64,000 bases of DNA from an uncultured Oscillospiraceae bacterium (GCA_900541565.1 UQKB01000001.1:1-64000), one strand, 5' to 3'; shown: positions 36,125 through 46,882, counted from the stretch's first letter. A program made the numbers and translations. The notes: generated by a model not told the origin, from the sequence alone.

Positions 36125-38198
36125 AGCTAATCCTCCCCAGGGAAAGCGTCTTTTCCACATCCTCACATGCAGCTGTATAACCTCCGTTTTTCTTTGTTAC
36201 GGTCAAAATCAATATTTTCCCGTTTTGCCGCTTGGAAATGCCGTCGTCTTCATACAGTGTATAAGCGGCACGGCTGTTTGTATAATAAAGCAGCTCCAGA
36301 TGGTTTAAGTTAAGCAGATCGGTGCAGCGCGCGCTTTTACACAGCGGCAAAATACGGTCTTTCCGAAGAAACAGAGGTACCTCGTTGAGAGCAACAGAAA
36401 TATAATGCACGCCCTTTGTAAGCGGTGTGCAGGTGTATTGCTCCTCTGTTTGAAAGTTTATATAGAGCATATCTTCCGGCAGATAAACATACCTTCCCTG
36501 TGCGTTTTGCGTATAAACAGGAGCAACCATAATGCTGTCGCCTACCAAAAGCTGATCTTCCACTGTTTTGGCCATTGGGTCGTCACGGTATACAAAAGAA
36601 AGCGGTTTAAAAAGCATACCGTCGTTTTGTACGGCCTTCATATATTCGCTGTAAAGATAGGGGATCAGCCTATACCGCAGCGCAATAATATGGCGGAAAT
36701 CTTCTGTGTTTTCAAAGCGGTAGCATTCCTGCTCCCTTGTGCCAAGTGCAGAATGGTTGCGCATAAGCGGTGTGAAAACAGCAAAAGCAAGCCAGCGCAG
36801 TAAAAGATCCCTGGTCACATTTTCGCCAAAGCCGCCGACGTCGGCGCCGGTATAAAGAAAGCCGCACATATTTAATGAAGGCATCATTTTGATATTGAGC
36901 AGCAGATGCGACCACCAGGAATGGTTGTCGCCGGTCCAGATGCCGCCGTAACGGTGCATACCAATATAAGAGGCACGGGAAAACAGCAGGATACGCTTGT
37001 CTGGACACAACGCATCAAACGCCTGGGCAGCGCTTTTTGTCATGTAATACCCATACAAGTTGTGGACCTTATCGTGACATACCACTGTGTTATCATCCAT
37101 AGTATGGTAAAAGCGCTTGTAATCTTCCGGGTTGTTGGAAAGCTGCTGGAAAACGTCGCGCATAGAAAAAAATGTATCGATCCCTATATTTTGTCCCCTG
37201 TACTGCTCTATGGATTTCCAAGCGTTTTCCAGACCCTTTTTTGAGTAAAATATGGCCGGCTCGTTCATATCGTTCCAAAAGCCTTCAATCCCACAGTCTA
37301 AAAGCCGCTTGTATTTATCTCCAAACCAGCAGCGCGCACGGCTGTTGAGAAAATCAGGAAAACAGGTTTTCCCGGGCCATACGCCGGCTTCAAAATTTTC
37401 CCCGTTTTCATCTTTGCAAAAATATCCGTTTTTTATCCCCTCTTCATATACGTCATACCCTTCTTCTATTTTTACCGCAGCGTCTATAATGGGGACAAGG
37501 TGAATACCGTTTTTCTTCATTTTTTCTGTAAATTGCTGAAAGTCAGGGAATTTTTTTTGATCAACAGTAAAATTTTTATAGCGCTCCATATAATCTATAT
37601 CCAAATAAATTGCATCTAAAGGGATGCCGGATGCTTGGTAGCCGGCGGCCACGGCCTCTATATCCTGTGCGTTTTGATACCCCCACCGGCTTTGTTGGAA
37701 CCCAAACGCCCAGCGCGGTGGGACATAGCTTTTTCCAACAAGCTGCCGGAACGCTCCGACAATTTCTTCCTCCGTTGTTCCTGTCAAAATATAAAGCGCA
37801 AGGTCGGGCTGGCTGCTTGTGATACAAAGCAGGTCCTGCTTTGTATAGCCTATATCAAAGGCAATGCGCGAGGGCGTATCAAAAAAAGCGCCAAACAATG
37901 TATGGCTGCCGCTTATTAAAAGAAAATTGTGCGCACCGTATAAAGCGTTTTTTGTTTCTGTATGGTTTGGATCATCCGTACAGTAACTTTCATATTTCCA
38001 GCCGCGCTTATTGATGCCGCGAACAGCCTGTCCCAGCCCGTATACAATATCGGTGCGATGCATTTTATAGCGGAAGGAAAGTGTTTTTTCTGTGGGCTTG
38101 TCCAGGCTGAAAAAGGGCATTGGATCTTGTGTGGACATATATTTCCCAACAACGGCGGTTGTTTCTATAGGCGCGCCAAACGTATATTTTGCAATCAT
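36117..38198 (-). CDS. glycoside hydrolase family 31 alpha-glucosidase
   Basis: A 693-aa cytoplasmic enzyme (no signal peptide). The catalytic nucleophile lies in GFWNDMNEPAIF; upstream PPRWAFGFQQSRWGYQN and LDAIYLDIDYM are standard GH31 motifs, and GDNHSWWSHLLLNIKMM contains the acid/base region. It should release glucose from alpha-glucans or maltodextrins, fitting the starch-oriented neighbourhood; alpha-xylosidase or related activity is possible. Confidence 0.93.
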   Translation of the reverse strand: MIAKYTFGAPIETTAVVGKYMSTQDPMPFFSLDKPTEKTLSFRYKMHRTDIVYGLGQAVRGINKRGWKYESYCTDDPNHTETKNALYGAHNFLLISGSHTLFGAFFDTPSRIAFDIGYTKQDLLCITSSQPDLALYILTGTTEEEIVGAFRQLVGKSYVPPRWAFGFQQSRWGYQNAQDIEAVAAGYQASGIPLDAIYLDIDYMERYKNFTVDQKKFPDFQQFTEKMKKNGIHLVPIIDAAVKIEEGYDVYEEGIKNGYFCKDENGENFEAGVWPGKTCFPDFLNSRARCWFGDKYKRLLDCGIEGFWNDMNEPAIFYSKKGLENAWKSIEQYRGQNIGIDTFFSMRDVFQQLSNNPEDYKRFYHTMDDNTVVCHDKVHNLYGYYMTKSAAQAFDALCPDKRILLFSRASYIGMHRYGGIWTGDNHSWWSHLLLNIKMMPSLNMCGFLYTGADVGGFGENVTRDLLLRWLAFAVFTPLMRNHSALGTREQECYRFENTEDFRHIIALRYRLIPYLYSEYMKAVQNDGMLFKPLSFVYRDDPMAKTVEDQLLVGDSIMVAPVYTQNAQGRYVYLPEDMLYINFQTEEQYTCTPLTKGVHYISVALNEVPLFLRKDRILPLCKSARCTDLLNLNHLELLYYTNSRAAYTLYEDDGISKRQNGKILILTVTKKNGGYTAACEDVEKTLSLGRISYA

Positions 38199-38334
38199 AG
38201 TATAAATCCGTCCTTTACTTTTGATTTTTTATTGCATTTGCCAAAGATTTTTTTTATAATCCTATTATACTGTTATTGAAATAGAACATATTGTCACAAA
38301 AACATTATTGTTATTTTTTAAGGAGGAATCATTT

Positions 38335-39192
38335 TTGAACAGAAAGGTTTTGCTTACCGCTGACAGCACCTGTGATCTAAGCGCGGAGCTTAAAGAAAGG
38401 TATAAAGTACAAACCTTTCCGCTGCATATTGTGTTGGGCGGAAAAAGCTATGATGACAGCGTGGATATTATGCCGGATCAAATTTATGAGCATTTTTATC
38501 AAACGGGAGAGCTGCCCAAGACTTCGGCTGTCAATATGGAAGAGTATGCAAATTTTTTCAGGCCGTTTGTTGCACAGGGGTATGATGTTGTGCATATCAA
38601 TATAGGCAGCGCGCTTTCCACATCGCATCAAAATTGCCTGGCGGCAGCCAGGGAGCTGGGGCATGTGTTTCCGGTAGATTCCTGCAACCTCTCCACAGGA
38701 ACCGGACTGTTGGCCATTGAAGCGGCGCAATGTATACAAAAAGGGATGAACGCGGCGCAGACTGCCGAATATGTTCGGTCGGCAACGGCAAAAAGCCATG
38801 CCAGTTTTATTATAGACAGGTTGGATTTTATGCGTGCCGGGGGGCGTTGCTCTACCATTACAATGCTGGGAGCAAATTTGTTAAACTTAAAGCCTTGTAT
38901 AGAAGTGGATAACCAAAACGGGGGAAGCATGGGCGTTGGGAAAAAGTACAGAGGCAAGCTTGAAAAAGTGTTGCAAAACTATGTGGAAGATAAGCTTACG
39001 CAATATGCGCATATAAAAAAGGACCATATTTTTATTACGCATTCCGGAATTTCCAAAGAACGGGAGCAAATGGTGCAGGCGCTTTTGGAAAGCAAGCGGT
39101 ATTTTAAAGAAATTTTTGTTACAAGGGCAAGCTGCACGATCTCTTCCCACTGTGGCCCCAATACGCTGGGGATTTTATTTATGACAGAATGA
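38335..39192 (+). CDS. DegV family fatty-acid binding protein
   Basis: A 285-aa protein. The start is TTG 38335, 8 bases after AAGGAGG. TADSTCDLS at the N-terminus, KTSAVN, and the RAGGRCST segment mark the DegV/FakB fold, which holds a fatty acid for the FakA kinase. FakA is not in this window. Convergent with the cohesin gene at 39257 through a shared terminator. Confidence 0.92.
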   Translation: MNRKVLLTADSTCDLSAELKERYKVQTFPLHIVLGGKSYDDSVDIMPDQIYEHFYQTGELPKTSAVNMEEYANFFRPFVAQGYDVVHINIGSALSTSHQNCLAAARELGHVFPVDSCNLSTGTGLLAIEAAQCIQKGMNAAQTAEYVRSATAKSHASFIIDRLDFMRAGGRCSTITMLGANLLNLKPCIEVDNQNGGSMGVGKKYRGKLEKVLQNYVEDKLTQYAHIKKDHIFITHSGISKEREQMVQALLESKRYFKEIFVTRASCTISSHCGPNTLGILFMTE

Positions 39193-39205
39193 TCTGTTCA
39201 GGACA

Positions 39206-39248
39206 AAAAACATTCCGGCCAAATGGTTTATGGGGCCGGAATGTTTTT
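39206..39248. terminator. bidirectional terminator
   Basis: AAAAACATTCCGGCC/GGCCGGAATGTTTTT: a 15-bp stem whose A/T ends give a T-tail in both directions, between convergent genes. Confidence 0.88.
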
Positions 39249-39256
39249 AGATAAAG

Positions 39257-40390
39257 TTATGCTTTTGTAACGCTCTGGCGCAGGTCGCCTTCCAATGGCC
39301 TACTGTCAAAATCAATGAGCGTTTCAAGTTCAAAATCAATATCGCATGCGGTGGAAGCCGCCTCCTGAATGGTAAATGTTACGCTTACCAGAGGATGTTC
39401 CTGTGCAAATTCAAAACCATCAGGATTGCTGCAGTTGAAATAGATTGCGTCGTCTATATCGGTATTTGAGACGACGCCCGAAAGATTTGGAAACGAAAGC
39501 GAAGACGGGTTAACCTTAAGCAGGCTGGAATCATAATGAATCACTGCCTGCACACCGCACACGAGGGGGTTGATGTTGCCCAGATAGACTGTATATGTAA
39601 CGACATCGCCCACATGGAAGGTTTCTCCGTTGATGGTAACGACGGGAGAGGAGGTTGCACCGGAACTTCCCTGCGCCGGCGAGGAGGAAGGAGTATCGGA
39701 GGAAGCGGAAGAGGATCCCGAAGACGCCGGACTGTTGGAAGAATTGCTTGTGGAAGAGGACCCGTCTGGTCCTGCGGATGTATTTTCGCTCTCTTCACTT
39801 GAAGACGAAGCAGACGACGTACCGCCGCCGGCAGGATTTGTACCGGTGCTGGTTCCTCCCTGCGCGTTTGTAGGCGGTTGTCCGGAAGAGGATGTGTCGC
39901 TAGGGTTCGTTTCTTGTGTTGTTATACCGGGTATGCTTTCCGGGTGGAAAACTACATTTCCATCTTCAACCTTTATAACGCCAAAAAGAAACATTGCACC
40001 GATCAAAACAGCCAGGATCACAACAATTGCGATCACAATTTTTACGCCAAGCGGCAGCCGTTTCTTTTTATCGTATGCCTTACGCACATCTACGTTATAT
40101 TCCTGCAACTTTTCCGGAAGCGGAGGCTCATTTTCTTCTTCTTTGACAGGATTGTCAAAGTCATCATGATAGGGATCCTGTACAGACGGCATATTGTCTG
40201 TAGCCTGCGGCGTGCTGTCAGATCCGCCATCAAAGCCGTCGTGATAAGACGGGGAATTTTCCCCCTGATTATAATGTGATTTTGCTTCTTCCAGCAACAG
40301 CTCTACTTCTTGTTGCGGGTTGTAGCCGCATACAGGACATTTACCAAGCTTTTCGTCGTATTCGTGGTTGCATTTGGGGCATAGGGTCAT
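39257..40390 (-). CDS. zinc-ribbon, single-pass membrane, cohesin-domain protein
   Basis: A 377-aa protein with an unusual order. Residues 4-22 are a zinc ribbon (CPKCNHEYDEKLGKCPVCGY). An acidic segment (about 30-100) and a basic KKKRLP stop precede one membrane helix (about 111-135). A Ser/Thr-rich linker (about 155-245) follows, then a C-terminal cohesin-like domain (GETFHVGDVVTYTVYL, AVIHYDSSLLKV, AIYFNCSNPDGF). With no signal peptide, the helix is a signal anchor: ribbon inside, cohesin outside. It could tether a dockerin enzyme and link it to an internal partner. A dockerin-less ligand is also possible. Confidence 0.82.
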   Translation of the reverse strand: MTLCPKCNHEYDEKLGKCPVCGYNPQQEVELLLEEAKSHYNQGENSPSYHDGFDGGSDSTPQATDNMPSVQDPYHDDFDNPVKEEENEPPLPEKLQEYNVDVRKAYDKKKRLPLGVKIVIAIVVILAVLIGAMFLFGVIKVEDGNVVFHPESIPGITTQETNPSDTSSSGQPPTNAQGGTSTGTNPAGGGTSSASSSSEESENTSAGPDGSSSTSNSSNSPASSGSSSASSDTPSSSPAQGSSGATSSPVVTINGETFHVGDVVTYTVYLGNINPLVCGVQAVIHYDSSLLKVNPSSLSFPNLSGVVSNTDIDDAIYFNCSNPDGFEFAQEHPLVSVTFTIQEAASTACDIDFELETLIDFDSRPLEGDLRQSVTKA

Positions 40391-40541
40391 ATTTGGCCAT
40401 CCTTTCTATAAGAATATGCAGATTTTTTATTTTGAATGTACACAGATTATAGCATTTTTTGCAAGATTAGTAAAGAAGAACAGCGGCAATTTACATATTG
40501 TTAAAAAGTGGAGAATACAGCGAAGTTTTTGTCTGAAAAAA

Positions 40542-42419
40542 TTATGTGAGCATGCCCTGTATAAAGGTAAACCTGGTTTGCTCCCAATTGGTTGCCGTCA
40601 TAAAATTGCGATTATAGTAAGAATTGTCTGTAGGGGAAGGCGTGCTCGCCGGAACCAGCTCAATACACAAGCCGGGCCGGTTGTACTGGTAACGGAACCA
40701 GTTTTCAAAACCACCGCCGTAGTCGTCGACATCGTAGCTTCTTCCAATTAAATAATAGCCGCAGTTGGCGGCAAGCTTGTTTGCCAAAATATAATCACCT
40801 GGAACGTCCCCGTTTGCCACGTCGTTCCAATAAATGCAGTTTCCTCTTAAATGCATCGAAAACATCCAGCGGAAGTTTTGCTTGGCACACAGGTTCATTA
40901 CCGCTTTGGTTTCCGGTTCGCTTGCAGCAGATGGGCCTTTGTATTTTTGGTCAATTGTTGTTCTTGTGCCGATCCTGCCGTTTGTAATGCTGCCCCAATA
41001 AAACGGGAAGTTGCGGTTGAGGTTTACGCCGTTTGCATTGGATTTAAATTCCATGCGCTCGGAAGAAAGAGCGGGGTAACTGTAAAGCACGCCCTCATAG
41101 GCGGTTACAATGTCCAATCCGTCCGGGTTCATAACCGGTACAATATAGAGCGTGTAATCCTGTAAAAGCTTCCGCATATTATAATCAAAGTAATATCCAC
41201 TGCTTGTATAATAAGCAGCTGCGTAGTTTTCAATACAAGCCATGGTAAAGGAAATTGTCAGATGCTCCCTTGCATGGATACCGGCTGTAATCAGTGCCTT
41301 TTTACTGCCGGTTCCAAGCGTAAGCAGCGGAATATCCTTTCCCTTTACGCTCCTGCCAATGGAGGAAACATCGATTAAATCCGGAAAATTCTGTTCAAGA
41401 TACTGCAGGTCCTTATAGACCTGTGCGGAAGTATAGGCCTGGGAATATTTTACAATACGCGACGTAATGGTACACGTGGCGGTCAGGCCGTTATAAGTTT
41501 TACATGTGATCGTTACGCTTCCACGTTTTTTAACGGTCACTACGCCGGCGCTGTCGACCGTTGCAACAGATGGGTTGCTGGAACTGAAGCGGCGTATACA
41601 TGCGCCGGCACCGCTGTTGACAGAGGAGTTTAGATCAATTTGTTCCCCAATATATAATGTTTTGGATGTGTAGTTGAGCTTGAGCGCAGAAGGCGCGTTT
41701 TTAACAGTGATCGCGCAGGTGTCTTTTTTGCCGCTGTGCGTCTGTACGGTAATAACAGATGTGCCTGTTTTCAGTGCGGTCAAAACACCTTTTTGGTCAA
41801 TGGCTGCCACAGTGGGATCAGAAGAGGTAAACTGCAGGTCCCCTTTATATGCGCCGGCTGGCGTTACCACAGTGGCCATGGTTGCGCGCTCCCCTATACC
41901 AAAGGTATAGGCGGAAGATTTGAAGGAAACGCCTGTTGCCTGTGTGACAACAGACACCGTGCAGGCAGCCGTTTTTCCGTTTGCACTTTGTACGGTAATT
42001 TGGGCCTGCCCTGCTGCTCCGGCGATGACAACGCCGTCTGGCGTTACCTGCGCGACGGCATCGTCGCTGCTTTGGAAAGTAACGGTTTTGTCGGTTGCGT
42101 TTTCAGGCAGAATTGTAACGGACAGGGAAAAGCGCTCACCCGGGTACAGGGTAACGGTTTGCGGCGTTGCAAATAAAAGAGTTTCGACTTCTATAACGGG
42201 GTCTGGCTGTGTAACACCGGTGCTTTGCTCATAAGCCTGTACGGCACGCTCATAGTCCCGGTAGGTTTGGGCAACGTCGGACGGGTCTTTTTCCAGAAGC
42301 GTTTCAAGAAAGCCCGACAGAAAAAAGGAGCCGGCGGCATCTGTCTGCAAAGCGCTGACGGAAAAAATGCTTATAAAGCAGAGCAGAAGCGAAAGCAATA
42401 CAGAAAAAACTTTTTTCAT
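40542..42419 (-). CDS. secreted M14 zinc carboxypeptidase with Ig-like domains
   Basis: A 625-aa protein. ATG 42419 begins MKKVFSVLLSLLLC, a signal peptide, and follows GGGGGAT. Three BIG2-type Ig-like domains (about 80-330; repeated VTVKKRGSVTITCKT and VLTALKTGTSVITVQT patterns) precede the catalytic domain. The M14 ligands are in GIHAREHLT (HxxE) and a later His in FSMHLRGN; VNLNRNFP and CIELVPAS supply substrate residues and the catalytic Glu. It probably trims peptides or peptidoglycan outside the cell. No dockerin or anchor seen. Confidence 0.9.
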   Translation of the reverse strand: MKKVFSVLLSLLLCFISIFSVSALQTDAAGSFFLSGFLETLLEKDPSDVAQTYRDYERAVQAYEQSTGVTQPDPVIEVETLLFATPQTVTLYPGERFSLSVTILPENATDKTVTFQSSDDAVAQVTPDGVVIAGAAGQAQITVQSANGKTAACTVSVVTQATGVSFKSSAYTFGIGERATMATVVTPAGAYKGDLQFTSSDPTVAAIDQKGVLTALKTGTSVITVQTHSGKKDTCAITVKNAPSALKLNYTSKTLYIGEQIDLNSSVNSGAGACIRRFSSSNPSVATVDSAGVVTVKKRGSVTITCKTYNGLTATCTITSRIVKYSQAYTSAQVYKDLQYLEQNFPDLIDVSSIGRSVKGKDIPLLTLGTGSKKALITAGIHAREHLTISFTMACIENYAAAYYTSSGYYFDYNMRKLLQDYTLYIVPVMNPDGLDIVTAYEGVLYSYPALSSERMEFKSNANGVNLNRNFPFYWGSITNGRIGTRTTIDQKYKGPSAASEPETKAVMNLCAKQNFRWMFSMHLRGNCIYWNDVANGDVPGDYILANKLAANCGYYLIGRSYDVDDYGGGFENWFRYQYNRPGLCIELVPASTPSPTDNSYYNRNFMTATNWEQTRFTFIQGMLT

Positions 42420-42567
42420 AAACAATCCCCCTTTACGGACTTGCGATTTTCTAACTTTATCATACGATATTTTACAGAAAAGAGCAATGCGAAAAATACA
42501 GGTTTTATAAATTGTTCTGCAATATCCGGACCGGCCCTGCAGGCCTGGATTTATTTTTGTTGAATAA

Positions 42568-42596
42568 TTGACAAATTGACAAAAAGTACATATACT
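42568..42596 (+). promoter_or_regulatory. promoter of the potABCD operon
   Basis: TTGACA, 17 bases, TATACT; about 80 bases before the potA ATG. Confidence 0.7.
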
Positions 42597-42673
42597 TTTA
42601 ACTTGGAGATGATTGCATACATTGTGCGTATGGACATGCACTCCTTTCTTTTATTTTGTTTGGGGGTGGGAAT

Positions 42674-44095
42674 ATGTGTCAAAATACCGTGGTATCTTTA
42701 AGAGATATTTACGTGACCTTTGACGGGGAAGTGATCCTCAATGGGATCAATCTTGACATCAGGGACAAAGAATTTGTCACGCTGCTCGGCCCTTCCGGCT
42801 GTGGAAAAACCACAACGCTGCGCCTGATCGGAGGCTTTTTGGAGCCTGACCGGGGCGATATTATGTTTGACGGAAAAAAGATCAACAAAGTACCGCCGCA
42901 TAAGCGCAATGTGAATACAGTATTTCAAAAATATGCGTTGTTCCCACATTTAAATGTTTTTGAAAATGTGGCGTTTGGCCTGCGCCTGAAAAAGCTGCCG
43001 GAGGCGGAAATAAAAGAAAAGGTCAAGAAAATGCTGGCAATTGTAGATTTAAAGGGGTATGAAAAGCGGCCTGTAACCAAGCTTTCGGGTGGGCAGCAGC
43101 AGCGCGTGGCAATTGCGCGCGCGCTTGTGTGCGAGCCTAAGATTCTTTTGCTGGACGAACCTTTGGGCGCGCTGGATTTAAAGCTGCGCAAAGATATGCA
43201 GATAGAACTGAAAAATCTACAACAAAAGCTGCAAACAACATTTGTATATGTAACGCACGACCAGGAGGAAGCGCTGACCATGTCCGACACGGTTGTTGTA
43301 ATGAACAACGGGAAGATCGAACAGATTGGGGCGCCGATTGATATATATAACGAGCCTGCCAACGCCTTTGTAGCGGATTTTATTGGTGAAGCGAATATTT
43401 TAAACGGGATTATGGATGAAGATTACAAAGTTACCATTTTGGGTGTCCAGTTTCCGTGTATTGATGCGGGCTTTGGAAAAAACAGGCCGGTGGACGTTGT
43501 CATCCGTCCGGAGGATGTGGAAATTGTGCCGCCCGGGGAAGGAAAACTGACCGGTATGGTGACCGACACCGTTTTTAAGGGTGTACATTATGAGATGACA
43601 GTCGTATGCAACGGCTGTACCTGGCTGATCCACAACACAAAAAGCGTGGATGTGGGACAGGCCGTAGGCATGGATGTAGTGCCGGATAACATTCATATTA
43701 TGGAAAAGCTTTTTCCCACGCAGAACAATCTTTTCCGGGCGCGGGTTTTGGAAAGCGACCCGGAAAGCGATTCTATGTCCATAGAGATAGAAGGAAAAAG
43801 CGTAACGGTGGAACACCACTGCTTCCCACAGGGGACGCTTTTGGATGTAACGCTTCCGCCAAGCGGCGTGTATATTGCCGGCGACGGCAGCGGAGCGCTG
43901 GAGGGCTATATAGAGTCTGTTATTTATAAGGGCGAGCACAATGAAATCATTATAGAAACGGACGAAAGAAAATGGCTGATGTCCAGCGACATTGACGAGC
44001 AGATCGCGACCTATGTGCAGATCAGCTTCCGTTTTGAGGACGCTGTGTTTCATATCTGTGCCGGTGCGGACGGCGGGGAGGTGGAAGCAAGTTGA
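42674..44095 (+). CDS. potA: spermidine/putrescine ABC transporter ATPase with extra TOBE module
   Basis: A 473-aa ATPase; usual PotA is 350-380 aa. Walker [13 protein letters not shown], signature LSGGQQQR, Walker [13 protein letters not shown], His switch VTHDQEEA. A standard TOBE domain occupies about 285-355. The extra 110 residues hold a second TOBE-like unit: [17 protein letters not shown] in the first recurs as [17 protein letters not shown] in the second. ATG 42674 follows GGGGGTGGG. It heads a complete potABCD operon. Confidence 0.93.
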   Translation: MCQNTVVSLRDIYVTFDGEVILNGINLDIRDKEFVTLLGPSGCGKTTTLRLIGGFLEPDRGDIMFDGKKINKVPPHKRNVNTVFQKYALFPHLNVFENVAFGLRLKKLPEAEIKEKVKKMLAIVDLKGYEKRPVTKLSGGQQQRVAIARALVCEPKILLLDEPLGALDLKLRKDMQIELKNLQQKLQTTFVYVTHDQEEALTMSDTVVVMNNGKIEQIGAPIDIYNEPANAFVADFIGEANILNGIMDEDYKVTILGVQFPCIDAGFGKNRPVDVVIRPEDVEIVPPGEGKLTGMVTDTVFKGVHYEMTVVCNGCTWLIHNTKSVDVGQAVGMDVVPDNIHIMEKLFPTQNNLFRARVLESDPESDSMSIEIEGKSVTVEHHCFPQGTLLDVTLPPSGVYIAGDGSGALEGYIESVIYKGEHNEIIIETDERKWLMSSDIDEQIATYVQISFRFEDAVFHICAGADGGEVEAS

Positions 44096-44883
44096 AATCC
44101 AAGGCGCCTTCCTATCCATACTTGCTGTGGATGCTCATTTTTACAATCATCCCGCTTGCGATGGTGGTATATTATGCCTTTACCGATCAAAGCGGTGCCG
44201 TTTCCCTGCAGCCGTTTCTTGACAGTCTGTATTATACGGATGTTTTTGTGCGGTCGCTATGGATTGCGCTTGCGGCGACGGCAATTTGCCTGGTGATCGC
44301 CTATCCGCTGAGTTATATCATTGCAAGGGCAAAAAAGAGCGCGCAAAAGCTGCTGGTTATGCTTTTGATGCTGCCCATGTGGATGAATTTTATTTTGCGT
44401 ATTTACGCTTGGGTACTGCTTTTGCAAAACGACGGGCTGATTGATCTGGCGGTTAAGCTTTTAGGTCTGGATGTGGCGCTCATCGGCAATAGCGGCGCGG
44501 TGATACTGGGTATGGTGTATAATTTTCTGCCGTTTATGGTGTTGCCTATTTATACTGTTATGATGAAAATTGATAACAGTTTGGTCGAAGCGGCGCAGGA
44601 CCTGGGATCCAATAGATATAGGGTCTTTTCAAAGATTATTTTTCCATTGAGCATACCCGGGATTATATCCGGTATTACAATGGTGTTTGTTCCATCTGCC
44701 AGCACCTTTTTGGTTTCGCAGTACCTGGGAGGCACAAACGATAAAATGATCGGGGATGTGATAGAAAACATTTTTCAGCGCGATAAAAACGTGGGATCGG
44801 CCCTGTCGCTGGCGCTGATGGTGATTATTCTGATCTTTTTGCTTATCATGAACCGCTTTGGGGACGAGGAGGCTGTCGTATGA
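44092..44883 (+). CDS. potB: spermidine/putrescine ABC transporter permease
   Basis: A 263-aa inner membrane permease with six membrane segments and the EAA loop [20 protein letters not shown] that docks to PotA. It begins at TTG 44092, overlapping the potA stop by 4 bases. Confidence 0.93.
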   Translation: MKSKAPSYPYLLWMLIFTIIPLAMVVYYAFTDQSGAVSLQPFLDSLYYTDVFVRSLWIALAATAICLVIAYPLSYIIARAKKSAQKLLVMLLMLPMWMNFILRIYAWVLLLQNDGLIDLAVKLLGLDVALIGNSGAVILGMVYNFLPFMVLPIYTVMMKIDNSLVEAAQDLGSNRYRVFSKIIFPLSIPGIISGITMVFVPSASTFLVSQYLGGTNDKMIGDVIENIFQRDKNVGSALSLALMVIILIFLLIMNRFGDEEAVV

Positions 44884-45674
44884 AAAGAATATCTTCCAAA
44901 ATCTATGTCGGCCTTGTCATGGTTTTTTTGTATTTGCCCATTGCCGTTTTGATTTTGTATTCCTTTAACGACGGAAAAACCTCTGTATGGAAGGGCTTTA
45001 CGCTTAAATGGTATACAGAGCTGTTCCAAAATTCGGCGATTATGACGTCTTTGTACAATACGCTGATTATTGCCGTTTTAGCGGCGGTTATTGCAACCGT
45101 GCTTGGGACGTCTGCGGCGATCGGTTTTTATAATTACAGGGGTATCAAAAAAACACTGGTGACAAACGTGTCTAATATCCCAATTATCAATCCGGAAATT
45201 GTCACGGGTGTTTCGTTCATGCTGCTGTTTGCGTTTCTTGGCGGGCTGATGGGTTTTGAAATGGGCTTTGCAACGGTTCTTTTGGCGCATATCAGCTTTT
45301 GTACGCCGTATGTTATTTTGAATGTCATGCCCAAGCTGCGCCAGATGGACCGCAATGTGTACGAAGCTGCTTTGGATTTGGGCTGCAATCAGCGGCAGGC
45401 CTTTTTTAAGGCAGTCATGCCGGAGATCCTGCCGGGCGTGCTTTCCGGATTTTTGATGTCCTTTACGTACTCACTGGATGATTTTGTCATTACGTATTTT
45501 ACAAGAGGCCCCCAATTTCAGACACTGCCGATCGAAATATATACGATGCTCAGAAGAAGGATATCGCCCACGATCAACGCGCTGTCTACGCTTTTATTTG
45601 TGGTTACGCTTGCAATTTTAATTTTTGTCAATATTCGTGACCGTAAGGCGGAAAAGGCTGCGGCTGGCCGGTAA
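44880..45674 (+). CDS. potC: spermidine/putrescine ABC transporter permease
   Basis: A 264-aa permease with six membrane segments; EAA loop EAALDLGCNQRQAFFKAVMP. Starts within the potB stop (ATGA overlap). Pairs with PotB. Confidence 0.93.
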   Translation: MKRISSKIYVGLVMVFLYLPIAVLILYSFNDGKTSVWKGFTLKWYTELFQNSAIMTSLYNTLIIAVLAAVIATVLGTSAAIGFYNYRGIKKTLVTNVSNIPIINPEIVTGVSFMLLFAFLGGLMGFEMGFATVLLAHISFCTPYVILNVMPKLRQMDRNVYEAALDLGCNQRQAFFKAVMPEILPGVLSGFLMSFTYSLDDFVITYFTRGPQFQTLPIEIYTMLRRRISPTINALSTLLFVVTLAILIFVNIRDRKAEKAAAGR

Positions 45675-45764
45675 CGGATATCTTAGATAATGTTTTATGC
45701 GTTATTACCCGGCGGTGCGGATTATGCACTGTACGCCGGTAGAATAAAAGGAGGAATCTTGAAA

Positions 45765-46829
45765 ATGAAAAAAGTTTTGTGTGTGGTACTTTGTATGCTG
45801 CTTATAAGCGGGGTTGCGCTGCTTGCATCTTGCTCTTCAGAGGGGCAGGCGGGGGAAATCAACGTTTATAACTGGGGCGAGTACATTTCAAACGGTGAAG
45901 ACGGCTCTATGGACGTGATTGCCGAATTTGAGCAACAGTATGGAATTAAAGTAAATTATACCAATTATGAAACCAACGAGGAAATGTATAATATACTGAA
46001 AAACAGCGGCTCTTCTTACGATGTGATTATACCTTCTGATTATATGATTCATAAGCTGATTGAAGAGGATATGCTGGAAGAGATTAATTTTGATAACATC
46101 CCTAACTATGAAAATATTATGGACGAATATAAAAATTTGGATTTTGACAAGGAAAATAAATACAGCGTGCCGTATTCCTGGGGCGTTGTAGCGCTTGTTT
46201 ATAATACGGAGATGGTTGAGGAAAAGCCGGACAGCTTTGACGTGCTGTGGGATGAAAGCTATAAGGGAAACATGCTGATGTTTAACAATTCCAGAGACGC
46301 CATGGCGATTGCCATGAAGCTTAAGGGAATTGATCCAAGCATAGTGACAAAAGAGGACGTAGACACGGCGACGGCCTATTTAAAGGAACAAAAGCCGCTG
46401 TTGAAAAAATATGTGATGGATCAGGTCTTTACAGAAATGGAGGGCGACCAGGCCGCGCTTGCGCCCTATTATGCAGGGGATATTGCCATGATGATGGAAA
46501 ATAACGAGGCACTGGACTATGTGCTGCCGGAGGAAGGCTCAAATTTATTTATTGACTCCATGTGCATCCCCAAAACGAGCAAAAACAAGGAGCTGGCTGA
46601 AAAGTTTATCAACTTTATGCTGGAGGCGGAGGTAGCCAAGGCAAACGCGGAATATATTGGGTATTCCACACCGAACCAGGCGGCTTACGATTTGCTGGAT
46701 GAGGATTTAAAAAATAACGAACTGATTTATCCGCCGCAGGAATATCTGGATAAGTGCTACTATTTTTCAAATCTGCCGGATGACGTTTACAATTATATGC
46801 AGGAACAGTTTTTACAGGTACAGGCATAA
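45765..46829 (+). CDS. potD: spermidine/putrescine substrate-binding lipoprotein
   Basis: A 354-aa lipoprotein. ATG 45765 follows AAGGAGGAA. The lipobox is LLASCSS. The mature N-terminus INVYNWGEYIS is the PotD hallmark (Trp and acidic residues hold the polyamine), with DVIIPSDYMIHKL and YSVPYSWG further on. Last gene of the operon. Confidence 0.94.
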   Translation: MKKVLCVVLCMLLISGVALLASCSSEGQAGEINVYNWGEYISNGEDGSMDVIAEFEQQYGIKVNYTNYETNEEMYNILKNSGSSYDVIIPSDYMIHKLIEEDMLEEINFDNIPNYENIMDEYKNLDFDKENKYSVPYSWGVVALVYNTEMVEEKPDSFDVLWDESYKGNMLMFNNSRDAMAIAMKLKGIDPSIVTKEDVDTATAYLKEQKPLLKKYVMDQVFTEMEGDQAALAPYYAGDIAMMMENNEALDYVLPEEGSNLFIDSMCIPKTSKNKELAEKFINFMLEAEVAKANAEYIGYSTPNQAAYDLLDEDLKNNELIYPPQEYLDKCYYFSNLPDDVYNYMQEQFLQVQA

Positions 46830-46840
46830 AATTTAATAAC

Positions 46841-46882
46841 AAACGGGCAGGTGGGGTTCTGAACTGCACCCTGCCCGTTTTA
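46841..46882 (+). terminator. terminator of the pot operon
   Basis: AAACGGGCAGG/CCTGCCCGTTT stem with large loop, T-tail TTTTA. Confidence 0.8.
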
